DNA from: Hymenobacter arizonensis
GTDB lineage: Bacteria; Bacteroidota; Bacteroidia; Cytophagales; Hymenobacteraceae
DNA: 64,000 bases
Assembly: GCF_900115775.1 (NCBI RefSeq)
Contig: NZ_FOXS01000001.1
Location: 806,001-870,000, forward strand
Direction of reading: 5' to 3'
Shown: piece by piece, positions 1 through 8,917 of the stretch
Numbering within the stretch: position 1 is the stretch's first letter
How the letters are laid out: every line of letters starts with the position of its first letter
Made by a program: the position numbers and the translations under genes
The notes under the pieces: generated by a model
What the model was told of the DNA's origin: nothing
Seen by the model: only the letters and a program-made list of their open reading frames with translations
Databases searched by the model: none

Positions 1-38
1 TACTTTTAGGCCCCTAACCACTAGCACGGCGCAAGCCT

Positions 39-719
39 ATGGCCGAGAAATCCAGCATTTTTGATATGATTGGCCCTGTGATGATTGGCCCCAGCTCGTC
101 GCACACCGCTGGCGTGGTCCGCATTGCCCGGGCCGCCATCCGCATTCTGGGGGCGGTGCCCACCGAGGCGGTGGTCACTTTCTACAACTCGTTTGCCCGC
201 ACCTACGAAGGCCACGGTTCGGACCGCGCCATTGTGGCCGGACTGCTGGGCTACGCGGCCGATGACACCCGCATCCGCACGGCGTTCGACCACGCGTCGG
301 AGGCGGGCTTGAAATACACGTTTCAGAGCGTGGGCAATGCCTCCACCATGCACCCCAATACGATTAAGCTCAACCTGCTCGATGCCCACACCGGGCACCG
401 CGTGGAGGTGATTGGGCAGAGCCGGGGCGGCGGCGTCATCCGCATTGTGGAAGTCGACGGCTTTCCGTCCGACTTTTCGGGCGCGCTGCATACGCTCATC
501 ATCGATGCCAACGATGTGCCCGGCTCCATTGCCTTCATTGCCTCGGTGATTGCCCACGACCAATGCAACATTGCCACCATGTTTGTGAGCCGCAAGGGGC
601 GTAACGACGCGGCCAGGCAGTTCATCGAGATGGACAGCCCCATCAAAGAAATAACCCTCACTTACTTGCGCCAGCTAAGCTGGGTGCAGCGCATCACGCA
701 CATTCCTACCCTGGAATAG
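39..719 (+). CDS. sdaAB: L-serine dehydratase, beta subunit
   Basis: This 226-residue protein matches the beta subunit of the two-subunit iron-sulfur L-serine dehydratase, which deaminates serine to pyruvate and ammonia in the cytosol. The GPSSSHTAG signature lies near residues 16-24. The C-terminal third, from about residue 150 (DANDVPGSIAFIASVI), looks like an ACT regulatory domain. The length fits split SdaAB rather than the fused enzyme. The alpha subunit that carries the cluster cysteines is not in the window and may be encoded elsewhere. The ATG at 39 is the first start and opens directly on the conserved N-terminus. No Shine-Dalgarno sequence is evident. tolC follows after 73 bases on the same strand. 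Confidence 0.9.
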   Translation: MAEKSSIFDMIGPVMIGPSSSHTAGVVRIARAAIRILGAVPTEAVVTFYNSFARTYEGHGSDRAIVAGLLGYAADDTRIRTAFDHASEAGLKYTFQSVGNASTMHPNTIKLNLLDAHTGHRVEVIGQSRGGGVIRIVEVDGFPSDFSGALHTLIIDANDVPGSIAFIASVIAHDQCNIATMFVSRKGRNDAARQFIEMDSPIKEITLTYLRQLSWVQRITHIPTLE

Positions 720-792
720 CTATGCTGCGTCGCCCAGCCAACTTCCGCTCACGCTACCTGCCTCTACAAATACACTAAACCTTTTCTGCGAA

Positions 793-2343
793 ATGAAACA
801 AGGGAATATTACTACTGCGCTTAGCCAGCGGCCGCTGGCCCTGGCCGGGCTCGTTGGCGCCCTGCTCACGCTAGCCCCGGCCCCGCCAGCCCGGGCCCAG
901 GGCGTGCCCCCAACGGCACTGGGCCAGCAACAAGCCGCCACCGGCCCCTGGACGCTGCAGCGGGCCGTGGACTATGCGCTGAAGAACAACCTCACCGTTC
1001 GCCAAAGCGAGCTAACGGCCCAGCAGCAGGAAGCCACGCAGCGGCTCAACCGCGCCGCTCTGCTGCCCACGGCGGGCCTCAACGGCACGCAGGGGTTCAA
1101 CTTTGGCACCAACCGCGACCCGTTCACCAACCAGTTTCAGCAGCTGAACGTGCGCACCAACAACTTCACGGCCAGCGGGCAGGTGACGTTGTTTTCGGGG
1201 TTTCAGCTGCGCAATGCCGTGCGGCAGGGGCAGCTCGATGCCCAGGCCAGCCGCGTCGACATCGACAAAGCCCGCAACGACCTCTCGCTCGACGTGGCTT
1301 CGGCCTACCTGCAGCTGCTACTCTCCGAGGAGCTGATTCGAGCGTCGGAAGCCCGCATGAGCACCGTGCGCGAGCAGGTGTCGCGCAGTGAAAAGCTGCT
1401 GAAAGCCGGCGCCGTGGCCGAGGGCAACGTGCTCGACAGCCGGGCCCAGCTAGCCGGCGAGGAACGCACCCTGGTGACGGCTCAGAACCAGCGCGACCTG
1501 GCCCAGCTCACCTTGGTGCAACTCCTCAACCTGGACCCCGCCACGGCCTCCCAGTTCCGGGTGGAGGTACCGGCCCTGCCCGACCCCACTGCCTTCACCA
1601 CGACGGCCACCGACGGCCTCGACCCCAATGCCACCTTTGAGCTGGCCCGCCAGAACCTGCCCGAAATCAAGGCGGCCGAGCTGCGCGTGGAAAGTGCCCG
1701 CCGCGGCATCGACATTGCCCGCGGCGCTTATTACCCGCGCCTGTCCTTGGCTGGTGGTGTGCAAACTGGTTTTTCGTCGGTGCGCACCCAGCAAATCCGC
1801 ACCTCGACGGGACTCAACCAGGTCGACGTTTTGCAGCGGGACCCTTCCTCGCCCACGGGCTTCTCGCCCTCGCCCTTTGTCCTTCTCACCCCCGCCACTA
1901 GCTTCGAGAGCCTGCCCTACAAGTTCTTCGACCAGCTGGCCGACAACCGCGGCGAGTTCGTGCAGCTCAGCCTGAACATTCCCATTCTGAATGGCCTGCA
2001 GACCCGCGTGGGCGTGCAGCGGGCCCAGGTCAACATCCAGCAGGCCGAGCTGCGGTCGGAGCAGACCCGCTTGCAGCTGCGCCAGACCATTCAGCAGAGC
2101 TACGCTGACGCCGTGGCGGCCCAGCGGCGCTTCGCCGCCAGCTCCCGCCAGGTAGAGGCCCTCAACCTGGCTTTCCGCAACGCCGAGATTCGCTTCAACA
2201 ACGGCCTGCTCAACGGCACCGATTTTAACATTGCCCGCAACAACCTCACGGCTGCCGAGTCGGACATGATTCAGGCGAAGTATGAGTTTTTCTTCCGGCG
2301 CAAAGTGTTGGATTTCTACCAAGGCAAGCCCCTGGCTTTATAA
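793..2343 (+). CDS. TolC family outer-membrane efflux protein
   Basis: This 516-residue protein opens with a basic N-terminus, a hydrophobic stretch and an Ala-rich cleavage region ending ARAQG near residue 36, which reads as a Sec signal peptide. The mature part has the two long alternating helix/strand repeats of the outer-membrane efflux family, for example ALKNNLTVRQSELTAQQQEA near residue 58 and a second repeat after about residue 275. It should form a trimeric outer-membrane channel. The periplasmic adaptor encoded 107 bases downstream is the natural partner. No inner-membrane pump gene lies next to them, so the substrate cannot be named. Confidence 0.9.
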   Translation: MKQGNITTALSQRPLALAGLVGALLTLAPAPPARAQGVPPTALGQQQAATGPWTLQRAVDYALKNNLTVRQSELTAQQQEATQRLNRAALLPTAGLNGTQGFNFGTNRDPFTNQFQQLNVRTNNFTASGQVTLFSGFQLRNAVRQGQLDAQASRVDIDKARNDLSLDVASAYLQLLLSEELIRASEARMSTVREQVSRSEKLLKAGAVAEGNVLDSRAQLAGEERTLVTAQNQRDLAQLTLVQLLNLDPATASQFRVEVPALPDPTAFTTTATDGLDPNATFELARQNLPEIKAAELRVESARRGIDIARGAYYPRLSLAGGVQTGFSSVRTQQIRTSTGLNQVDVLQRDPSSPTGFSPSPFVLLTPATSFESLPYKFFDQLADNRGEFVQLSLNIPILNGLQTRVGVQRAQVNIQQAELRSEQTRLQLRQTIQQSYADAVAAQRRFAASSRQVEALNLAFRNAEIRFNNGLLNGTDFNIARNNLTAAESDMIQAKYEFFFRRKVLDFYQGKPLAL

Positions 2344-2450
2344 GCGGCAAGCCGTCGGCCCCGGGCTGCGCGCTGTTGGCTTAGGCCAAATCCTCTCATT
2401 TTACTTCCTCAACTTCTTGCAGCCTGTAGCTCACAGCCTGCAGCTTACTT

Positions 2451-3857
2451 ATGAAAAATAATCGATTACTGTACATTCTGGGTGGTTTGGTGCTGGTGCT
2501 GCTGGTGGGCTACACCGTGGCAAAAAAACAAGGCTGGATTGGCAAGCCTGCTGGCGTAGAAGTGCTGGTGGCCAAAGCCGGCCCGGCCAACATTGTGGAG
2601 AAAGTGAGCGCCTCGGGGAAGCTGCAGCCCGAAACAGAAGTGAAAATTTCGCCCGACGTGTCCGGCGAAATCATCGAGCTGTATGTGGAAGAAGGCGACT
2701 CGGTGCGCAAAGGCCAGTTGCTACTGCGCATTCGGCCCGACAACTACCAGGCCCAGGTGGCCATGCAAAATGCCCAGGTGGGCACGCAGCGCGCCAACGT
2801 GGGCCAGGCCCAGGCCCGCCTGCAGCAGCTGCTGGCCAGCGCCAAGCAAACCGAGCTGACCTACCGCCGTAATGCCTCGCTGTATAAGCAAAAGGTGATT
2901 TCGCAGTCCGACTACGAAGCCAGCCAGGCCGCTTACAATGCCTCACAGGAAGAAATAAACAGCGCCCGCCAGCAAATCCGGGCCTCGCAAAGCACCGTGA
3001 GCGCCGCCAATGCCTCGCTGGAGGAAGCCCGCCGCAACCTCGACAAAACCACCATCTACGCGCCCGTGAGCGGCACGGTGAGCAAGCTGAACGTGAAGAA
3101 AGGCGAGCGGGTGGTAGGCACTACCCAAATGGCCGGCACCGAAATCATGCGCATTGCCAACCTCAACAACATGGAGGTGCGGGTGAACGTGAACGAGAAC
3201 GACGTAAACAACGTGAGCATCGGCGACTCGGTAGAGGTGGATGTGGACGCCTACAGCAGCCGCGCCGAGAAATTCCAAGGCCTGGTGACCAACATTGCCA
3301 ACACCGCCAAAGACGCCCTGACTGCCGAGGCCGTGACTGAGTTTGAAGTTCGCATCCGTCTACTGCCTGAAAGCTACCGCCACCTGCAGCGCGTAGTGGC
3401 CGGCAAAACAATAGTGCCTTTCCGCCCGGGCATGACGGCTTCGGTCGACATTATTACCGAGCGCAAAGCTGGCGCGCTGAGCGTGCCGCTCGCCGCCGTC
3501 ACCACCCGTTCCGACTCCGCTTCTCTGAAAAGCGAGAGCAAAGACGGCCCGCGCGTGGGCTCCAACCGGGGCAATGGCACCGCCACGGCAGTAACAGCCG
3601 GCGCGCCCAAGCCACAGATTCAGGAAGTGGTGTTTGTAATCAAAGATGGCAAAGCCGTTCTTACGCCCGTGAAAACCGGCATCAGCGACTTCCAGAATAT
3701 TGAGATACTGAGCGGCGTACCCTCCGGGGCGCAGGTGGTGAGCGGCCCGTTCCGCGCCGTAGCCAAAACGCTCAAGGATGGCGCCCTCGTCGACATTAAA
3801 GATGCCAAGAGCCTTAACAAGGAAGCGCTGAAGGAAGAGCCGGAAGAAGGCAAATAG
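2451..3857 (+). CDS. HlyD/MacA-type efflux periplasmic adaptor
   Basis: This 468-residue membrane-fusion protein links an inner-membrane pump to the TolC-type channel encoded just upstream. It has an N-terminal membrane anchor (about residues 5-22), a lipoyl-like half-motif (SPDVSGEIIELYVEEGDSV, about 66-84), a long Gln/Ala-rich coiled coil (about 100-200), the second lipoyl half (SGTVSKLNVKKGERV) and beta-barrel regions. The MacA type, which serves ABC pumps, fits best because the anchor is a single helix, but the pump is absent here. The Lys/Glu-rich C-terminus ends 20 bases before a strong terminator, so tolC and this gene probably form one unit. Confidence 0.88.
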   Translation: MKNNRLLYILGGLVLVLLVGYTVAKKQGWIGKPAGVEVLVAKAGPANIVEKVSASGKLQPETEVKISPDVSGEIIELYVEEGDSVRKGQLLLRIRPDNYQAQVAMQNAQVGTQRANVGQAQARLQQLLASAKQTELTYRRNASLYKQKVISQSDYEASQAAYNASQEEINSARQQIRASQSTVSAANASLEEARRNLDKTTIYAPVSGTVSKLNVKKGERVVGTTQMAGTEIMRIANLNNMEVRVNVNENDVNNVSIGDSVEVDVDAYSSRAEKFQGLVTNIANTAKDALTAEAVTEFEVRIRLLPESYRHLQRVVAGKTIVPFRPGMTASVDIITERKAGALSVPLAAVTTRSDSASLKSESKDGPRVGSNRGNGTATAVTAGAPKPQIQEVVFVIKDGKAVLTPVKTGISDFQNIEILSGVPSGAQVVSGPFRAVAKTLKDGALVDIKDAKSLNKEALKEEPEEGK

Positions 3858-3877
3858 AAAGCGAATACCGAAGCGTG

Positions 3878-3912
3878 AAAAATCCCCTCTTTCTCCAAAG
3901 AGGGGATTTTTT
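3878..3912 (+). terminator. Rho-independent terminator after the efflux adaptor
   Basis: A perfect 15-bp inverted repeat (arms 3878-3892 and 3897-3911, core TCCCCTCTTT/AAAGAGGGGA) encloses a 4-base loop and ends in a T run. The flanking A and T tracts allow it to work in either direction. Confidence 0.9.
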
Positions 3913-3994
3913 GTTGCGGCTTCTGGGAGCTACTAGCACTCGACGCAGCAGATTTGCTGCTAGCCTGAGCCGCCTGAGCTACTGCGTCCACCGT

Positions 3995-4030
3995 TGCCCG
4001 CGCAACCATGGCGCTGCCGTTGCGCGGGCA
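3995..4030. repeat. 12-bp inverted repeat upstream of gpsA
   Basis: The arms TGCCCGCGCAAC (3995-4006) and GTTGCGCGGGCA (4019-4030) are perfectly complementary around a 12-base spacer. There is no T tract. The repeat lies in the spacer between the adaptor terminator and gpsA and could be an operator or part of a leader hairpin; the function is unknown. Confidence 0.5.
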
Positions 4031-4128
4031 CCGCCGCTCGTCGTTCTAACCAACATAAAAGTGCCCGGCCGAAAAAGTGGAGAGGGTTTTCGCGTTCTTG
4101 CGGCGAATTACTCACCAGCTTTGCTCTC

Positions 4129-5118
4129 TTGGAAAAAATAGCTATGCTCGGCGGCGGCTCATGGGCCACGGCACTCACCAAAATTCTCAGCGAAAACGGG
4201 GCCCGTGTCGATTGGTGGCTGCGCTCGAAAGACGACGTGCAGCACCTGCTGCGCACCCGCCATAACCCGCGCTACCTGTCGGCCGTGCAGTTCGACCTGC
4301 ACCGCGTGTTCCCCACCACCGACCTGGAAGATGCTGTGGAGGAAGCCGATTGGTTGGTGCTGGCCGTGCCGGCCGCCTTCGTGCAGCCCGTGCTCGACAA
4401 GCTGGACCGCGATGCCCTCAAGCATAAGCGGGTTATTTCCGCCATCAAAGGCATGATTCCGGGCAAGAACCAGCTGGTGACGGACTACGTGGCCGACCGT
4501 TTTAAGCTGGGTCGCCACCAGCTGGGCGTCATTGCCGGGCCGTGTCATGCCGAGGAAGTGGCCCTGGAAAAGCAGAGCTACCTCACCATCGGCTCGCCCG
4601 ATTCCGAGCTGGCGCTGGAGTTTTGCGGGCTGCTGCGCAACCGCTACGTGCGCGCCCATCCTGCCGCCGACCTCGACGGCATTGAGTACTGCGCCGTGAT
4701 GAAAAACATCATTGCCCTCACCGGCGGCGTGGCCCACGGCGTGGGCTACGGCGACAATTTCCTGGCGGTGCTGGTGAGCAACGCGGTGCAGGAGATACGC
4801 CGGTTCCTGCAGGCCATCAACCCCCAGCCGCGCGACCTTTCGGCCTCGGCCTACCTCGGCGACCTGCTCGTAACGGCCTACTCACAGTTCTCCCGCAACC
4901 GCACCTTTGGCAGCATGGTAGGTCGCGGCTACTCCGTGAAATCAGCGCAGCTGGAGATGAACATGGTAGCCGAGGGCTACTACGCCGTGAAGAGCATTTT
5001 TGAGCTTAATAAGAAGCTGAAGGTGCACATGCCCATCACCACGGCCGCCTACCGCGTGCTCTATGAAAAGGTGTCGCCCGTGGTGGAGATGGAGCTTTTG
5101 AAAGACCAGCTGAGATGA
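4129..5118 (+). CDS. gpsA: NAD(P)-dependent glycerol-3-phosphate dehydrogenase
   Basis: This enzyme reduces dihydroxyacetone phosphate to sn-glycerol 3-phosphate for phospholipid synthesis. The Rossmann motif GGGSWATAL lies about 8 residues in. The motifs SAIKGMIPGKN, GPCHAEEVA and the catalytic-lysine region EYCAVMKNIIAL follow in the expected order. The protein has about 329 residues, a normal family length. I chose the TTG at 4129, giving the usual short EKIAMLGGG start, over a more distant in-frame TTG at 3994 whose extra 45 residues lie inside an inverted repeat. An ATG at 4144 is the alternative. The stop overlaps the next start (ATGA). Confidence 0.9.
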   Translation: MEKIAMLGGGSWATALTKILSENGARVDWWLRSKDDVQHLLRTRHNPRYLSAVQFDLHRVFPTTDLEDAVEEADWLVLAVPAAFVQPVLDKLDRDALKHKRVISAIKGMIPGKNQLVTDYVADRFKLGRHQLGVIAGPCHAEEVALEKQSYLTIGSPDSELALEFCGLLRNRYVRAHPAADLDGIEYCAVMKNIIALTGGVAHGVGYGDNFLAVLVSNAVQEIRRFLQAINPQPRDLSASAYLGDLLVTAYSQFSRNRTFGSMVGRGYSVKSAQLEMNMVAEGYYAVKSIFELNKKLKVHMPITTAAYRVLYEKVSPVVEMELLKDQLR

Positions 5119-5543
5119 AAAAGGCTCTACTGCTGCGAGTTGCATATACCAATCTAACACATTGCCTGCGCCTACTTGCAGTTTTTTGCCTGACTGGATT
5201 TTTCTATGTACTGTTTCACGAAGAAGCGTCCATTATAACGAAAATATTTGGAGGGTTATTCGCCCCGCTACTATTCGCGCTTTCATTCGGTTTGCTTTTC
5301 TGGGTAGGCTTTTTAATCCTGACCCTTGTGCTGGACATTGCCTTATTCTCTCTGAGATTAAAGCCCGCATTAGTTATTATTCTGGAGGCCTTAGTGGTAT
5401 GTGGGGTTCTGCTTTACTGGGGAATACGCTACGAGTATCCACTTTGGCTAGCATTAGCCGGAATTAATCTGCCTCTCCAAGGGGTGCGTTTAAGAGATAT
5501 AAAGCGGGTTATTTCAGTTGAAAAAATCAGTCCTTATGCTTAG
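5115..5543 (+). CDS. Hypothetical four-helix membrane protein
   Basis: I do not recognise this 142-residue protein. Its ATG overlaps the gpsA stop as ATGA, which suggests translational coupling. Hydrophobic segments near residues 18-34, 43-75 (probably two helices) and 85-103 predict about four membrane spans, with a short basic tail. Its base composition is visibly richer in A and T than the flanking genes (codons such as ATA, TTA and AAA), so it may have been acquired more recently or be under weak selection. The next gene follows after 28 bases. Confidence 0.7.
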   Translation: MKKALLLRVAYTNLTHCLRLLAVFCLTGFFYVLFHEEASIITKIFGGLFAPLLFALSFGLLFWVGFLILTLVLDIALFSLRLKPALVIILEALVVCGVLLYWGIRYEYPLWLALAGINLPLQGVRLRDIKRVISVEKISPYA

Positions 5544-5571
5544 AACAGCTACAATTAATGACTAAGCTTTT

Positions 5572-6444
5572 ATGAAAGTTGTTGGCTTCACCTTCGTTCG
5601 CAACGCCATTACCTACGATTACCCGGTGGTGGAAAGCATCCAATCGTTGCTTCCGCTGTGCGATGAAGTGGTGGTGGCAGTAGGCAAGTCCGATGACGAT
5701 ACCTTGGCTTTAATCAGCAGCATCGACTCGCCTAAAATCCGCATTGTCGAAACCGTGTGGGACAACAGCCTGCGCGAGGGTGGCCGGGTGCTGGCCGTGG
5801 AGACCGACAAGGCCCTAGCCGCCGTGCCCGCCGATGCCGATTGGGCCATCTACCTGCAAGCCGATGAGGTGCTGCATGAAGGCGACTACCCGGCCCTGCG
5901 CGCAGATATGGCGCGCTGGCACCACGACCCCACCGTAGACGGCTTGCTGCTGAACTACCGGCATTTCTACGCTTCCTACGACTACGTGGGCGATTCCAAG
6001 CGCTGGTACCGCCGTGAAATCCGGGTGGTGCGACCGGGCATCGGGGTTTATTCTTACCGCGACGCGCAAGGCTTCCGCAAGGCCAATAATCAGAAGCTGC
6101 GCGTGAAGCTAGTGGCCGCCACCGTGCACCACTACGGCTGGGTGAAGCCTCCGGCTGCTATGCAGCGCAAGCAGCAGACGTTTAATAAGCTGTGGCATTC
6201 CGACGAGTGGGTGGCCCAGCATGTGGCCGCGGCCGAGGAATTCGATTACAGCCAGATTGATTCGCTGGTACAGTTCCGGGGCCGGCACCCATCTGTGATG
6301 GAGGCCCGCATCCGCGCTCAAAACTGGACGTATGCGCACGATATGTCGCGCAATCGCTACGGCTTGAAAGAACAGGTAAAGCAGGCCATTGAGAAGCTGA
6401 CTGGCTACCGGCTCGGTGAGTATCGAAATTATAAACTCGTTTAG
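5572..6444 (+). CDS. Family 2-like glycosyltransferase
   Basis: This 290-residue protein starts with a GT-A type fold (MKVVGFTFVRNAI, then VVESIQSLLPLCDEVVVAVG) and has an acidic motif, QADEVLHE, near residue 98 where GT2 enzymes bind the metal and nucleotide sugar. No membrane helix is apparent, so it is probably cytosolic or peripheral. The acceptor is unknown. The neighbours (a small transporter and two GT-C-like membrane proteins) hint at cell-surface glycan work, but that link is only by position. Confidence 0.8.
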   Translation: MKVVGFTFVRNAITYDYPVVESIQSLLPLCDEVVVAVGKSDDDTLALISSIDSPKIRIVETVWDNSLREGGRVLAVETDKALAAVPADADWAIYLQADEVLHEGDYPALRADMARWHHDPTVDGLLLNYRHFYASYDYVGDSKRWYRREIRVVRPGIGVYSYRDAQGFRKANNQKLRVKLVAATVHHYGWVKPPAAMQRKQQTFNKLWHSDEWVAQHVAAAEEFDYSQIDSLVQFRGRHPSVMEARIRAQNWTYAHDMSRNRYGLKEQVKQAIEKLTGYRLGEYRNYKLV

Positions 6445-6507
6445 CTCCTGGCATATCCTTGCCAGCTGGTGGGAGGTTGCCTTGTGTAAATAATCAAACC
6501 CAAGCCC

Positions 6508-6936
6508 ATGAATTGGCTGCCGCTTGCCCTGCTCACGGCCCTGTGCCTAGCCTTCTACAACTTCTTTATCAAGCTGGCGTCAAACCATGTGTCGCCAGCC
6601 GTGGGAGCCGTTGTGCTACAGCTGGTGGCGGCGGCACTGGGGGCGGTGTGGCTGCTGCGCCTGAAGCTGCAGGGACAGCCGCTGGCCGTTTCCAGCAAAG
6701 GCCTGACGCTGGCCGTGCTGGCGGGCCTGGGCGTGGGCCTGGCGGAGATACTGACTTTTGTGGTTTTCCAGCGCGGGGTCAATTCATCAGTGGGCACGCC
6801 GGTGATAGTAGGTGGCTCAGTGTTGCTCACGGCCGTGCTGGGTCTTGTGTTGCTGCGCGAGATACTTACAGTGCAGCAGGCCGGAGGTCTGCTGCTGATT
6901 GTGGCCGGTATTGCGCTCCTGTCGCGCGGTCATTAA
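6508..6936 (+). CDS. Single-domain EamA/DMT-type transporter
   Basis: This 142-residue, very hydrophobic protein has about five helices: MNWLPLALLTALCLAFYNFF, then segments near residues 30-48, 68-88, 95-115 and 120-138. That is one EamA repeat rather than the usual two, so it probably works as a dimer, as small DMT proteins do. The substrate cannot be inferred. It lies 63 bases after the glycosyltransferase on the same strand and converges with the membrane protein encoded at 6987-8816. Confidence 0.75.
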   Translation: MNWLPLALLTALCLAFYNFFIKLASNHVSPAVGAVVLQLVAAALGAVWLLRLKLQGQPLAVSSKGLTLAVLAGLGVGLAEILTFVVFQRGVNSSVGTPVIVGGSVLLTAVLGLVLLREILTVQQAGGLLLIVAGIALLSRGH

Positions 6937-6986
6937 TCCATCAAACCGCAGGCTGAAGCGTGGTTATGAGACTTGCCATAGCTGGC

Positions 6987-8816
6987 CTAGTCAGCTAAGT
7001 GGTAATAGGGCGGCAGGCCATTGGCATCGGCTAGCGGTGCGGGCGTGGGCACGCGGTAAATATCAACTTCCGGGTTGCGGTAGGCGGGCAGTTGGGTAAA
7101 CACCGGCTGGAAATAGCCGCGCAGGTTCGGGAAAGCCACCACGTACGAATAGGCTTTGCCGGGCAGGGGACGGCCATCCAACTTCCAGGGCTGACCGGCC
7201 CGCTCGGAAAGGAAATACATGCCAAGAAAGATGTAGTGCGTCGGTTCAGGCACCAATACCGGGCCGATGGGTTGGGTAGCTAGCCAAGCAAAAGCCGCAT
7301 GAAATTGGGCGTTGTTCTGGCTGGGCCGACGGTTGTCGCGCCACAGGCTGGTAAATTGGTAGGTGCACCACAGCAGAAAGGCCAGCCCGAGGGCAGGGCG
7401 CAACCAGCGTTTCCCGTGCATGGCCCGTGTTTGCAGCAGCCACTCCACCACCAGGGCCACCAGCACAAACAAGAAAAAGGCTTTGTAGAGCAGCGTGCGC
7501 CCGGGAGGAAACACCCGCTGCGAAACCACCATGGCGTAAGGAAACAGCATAAACCAAAGGGTTACCGGGACCAGCCGTTGCCACGGCGTGGCGAGTGCTG
7601 GCGGCAACTGTCCTGCCCGGCCCCGGCGCCATAAGTAGGCCACAGCCGCCAGCGTGGCGAGCGTTAGCAAACCACCCACTTTCATCTGGCCAGCCAGAAA
7701 TCCCTCCGTCTGCCACAGGTACAAGGGCAGGCCCTTCAGAAACTCCGCTATGGGATGGGAGGCTACAAAGCCGTTGGAAAACAACATGGCCGGGCCCGAA
7801 ATAAACAACAAGGGAGTGTAGAGAAGCAGCGTGCCGGCTACCACGGCCGCGCCGGCTGCTGCCAGCCGGCCTAATCTCCCAAAATGTTGCCACCAGTGCA
7901 GCCCTAACCACGTGAAGGCAGAACCGAGTACCATAGCAAATGTGGGCACGGTATAAGTCCCCAGCACCCCCGCGACAACCAGGCCCGTCCAGGCCAGGCG
8001 TGGAACTGCATTTCCAGCTTGCAGCGCCAGCGTACAAAAGAACACCACCATTGCCAGCCCGGTCAGCAGCCAGTAGCCCCGTCCAACGGCGGCATGATAA
8101 ACGCTGAGCTGCGCCAGGCTAAACAGCCCGACAGCCATTATGGCCGGCCAAAACCTGACTTGGTGCCGAAGCAGGCCCACAAACATTAGGGCCGTGGTGG
8201 CAGTGGCGGCCAGCACGACGGGCAGGCGCATGGTCCACCAGAAATCTGAGTGCAACTGATAGAACAACCAACTCAGCGTGTTCGAGAACACATGATTGTT
8301 TGGGATGGGATAGTAGGAGCTGACAGCGATAAGCCCTTTGCTCACAAAGAGGGTGTAAGAAGCCGCGTCGTCGTACTCCGCGTTCACGGCGGGTGAGCTC
8401 AGCATTAGTCGCAGCAACGTGAGCGCTGCCAAGGCGCCGCCTGCCCAGCGTCGCTGGCTCTGGGTCAGGGATGCCCAAGGGGCCCAGAAGCGGGGAGCCG
8501 CGCGCAGTTCCCGGCCCCAAGCCGTAAGTTCGGCTCGGCCGCTTTGCCCCAGAGCCAGGGCTCCGAACAGGGCCGCCATCAAAGCTGCCCCGGCTAACAT
8601 GAGCTGTTTGGCCGTAGCGTATTCAGCCGGTGAGAACAGGCGCGTTCGCCATTTGTAGAATGGGAAAATAGCATCGAGCTGACTGGCCTCGGCCCAGGGT
8701 GCGCTGTGTAGCACTATGGCCGCATAGCCGGCGCACAGGGCCAGCAGCCCCGTACTCAAGAGCGCTAGAAATCGATAAGTAATGCGCGGGTTAGCGGGTG
8801 AGGTAGCAGTAAGCAT
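6987..8816 (-). CDS. GT-C-like multi-spanning membrane protein, paralogue 1
   Basis: This 609-residue protein has roughly a dozen predicted membrane helices. An early periplasmic acidic motif, AEYDDAASY, resembles the catalytic Asp/Glu region of the GT-C/GT39 mannosyltransferase class. The segment YYPIPNNHVFSNTLSWLFYQ and the late motif FPPGRTLLYKAFFLF recur almost unchanged in the gene at 8918-10672, so the two are paralogues. The likely role is transfer of sugars from a lipid carrier to a surface acceptor. The ATG at 8816 is preferred over an upstream TTG at 8840 because it opens directly before the first helix. Confidence 0.7.
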   Translation of the reverse strand: MLTATSPANPRITYRFLALLSTGLLALCAGYAAIVLHSAPWAEASQLDAIFPFYKWRTRLFSPAEYATAKQLMLAGAALMAALFGALALGQSGRAELTAWGRELRAAPRFWAPWASLTQSQRRWAGGALAALTLLRLMLSSPAVNAEYDDAASYTLFVSKGLIAVSSYYPIPNNHVFSNTLSWLFYQLHSDFWWTMRLPVVLAATATTALMFVGLLRHQVRFWPAIMAVGLFSLAQLSVYHAAVGRGYWLLTGLAMVVFFCTLALQAGNAVPRLAWTGLVVAGVLGTYTVPTFAMVLGSAFTWLGLHWWQHFGRLGRLAAAGAAVVAGTLLLYTPLLFISGPAMLFSNGFVASHPIAEFLKGLPLYLWQTEGFLAGQMKVGGLLTLATLAAVAYLWRRGRAGQLPPALATPWQRLVPVTLWFMLFPYAMVVSQRVFPPGRTLLYKAFFLFVLVALVVEWLLQTRAMHGKRWLRPALGLAFLLWCTYQFTSLWRDNRRPSQNNAQFHAAFAWLATQPIGPVLVPEPTHYIFLGMYFLSERAGQPWKLDGRPLPGKAYSYVVAFPNLRGYFQPVFTQLPAYRNPEVDIYRVPTPAPLADANGLPPYYHLAD

Positions 8817-8917
8817 AATGGATAGCCAAGTACCGGCCAACGGTTGAAAATGAAGGACAGCGCACAGAATTTACCTGTGAATGCCAGTGCCCTATGTGGC
8901 AAAAATCGAAGCTGACA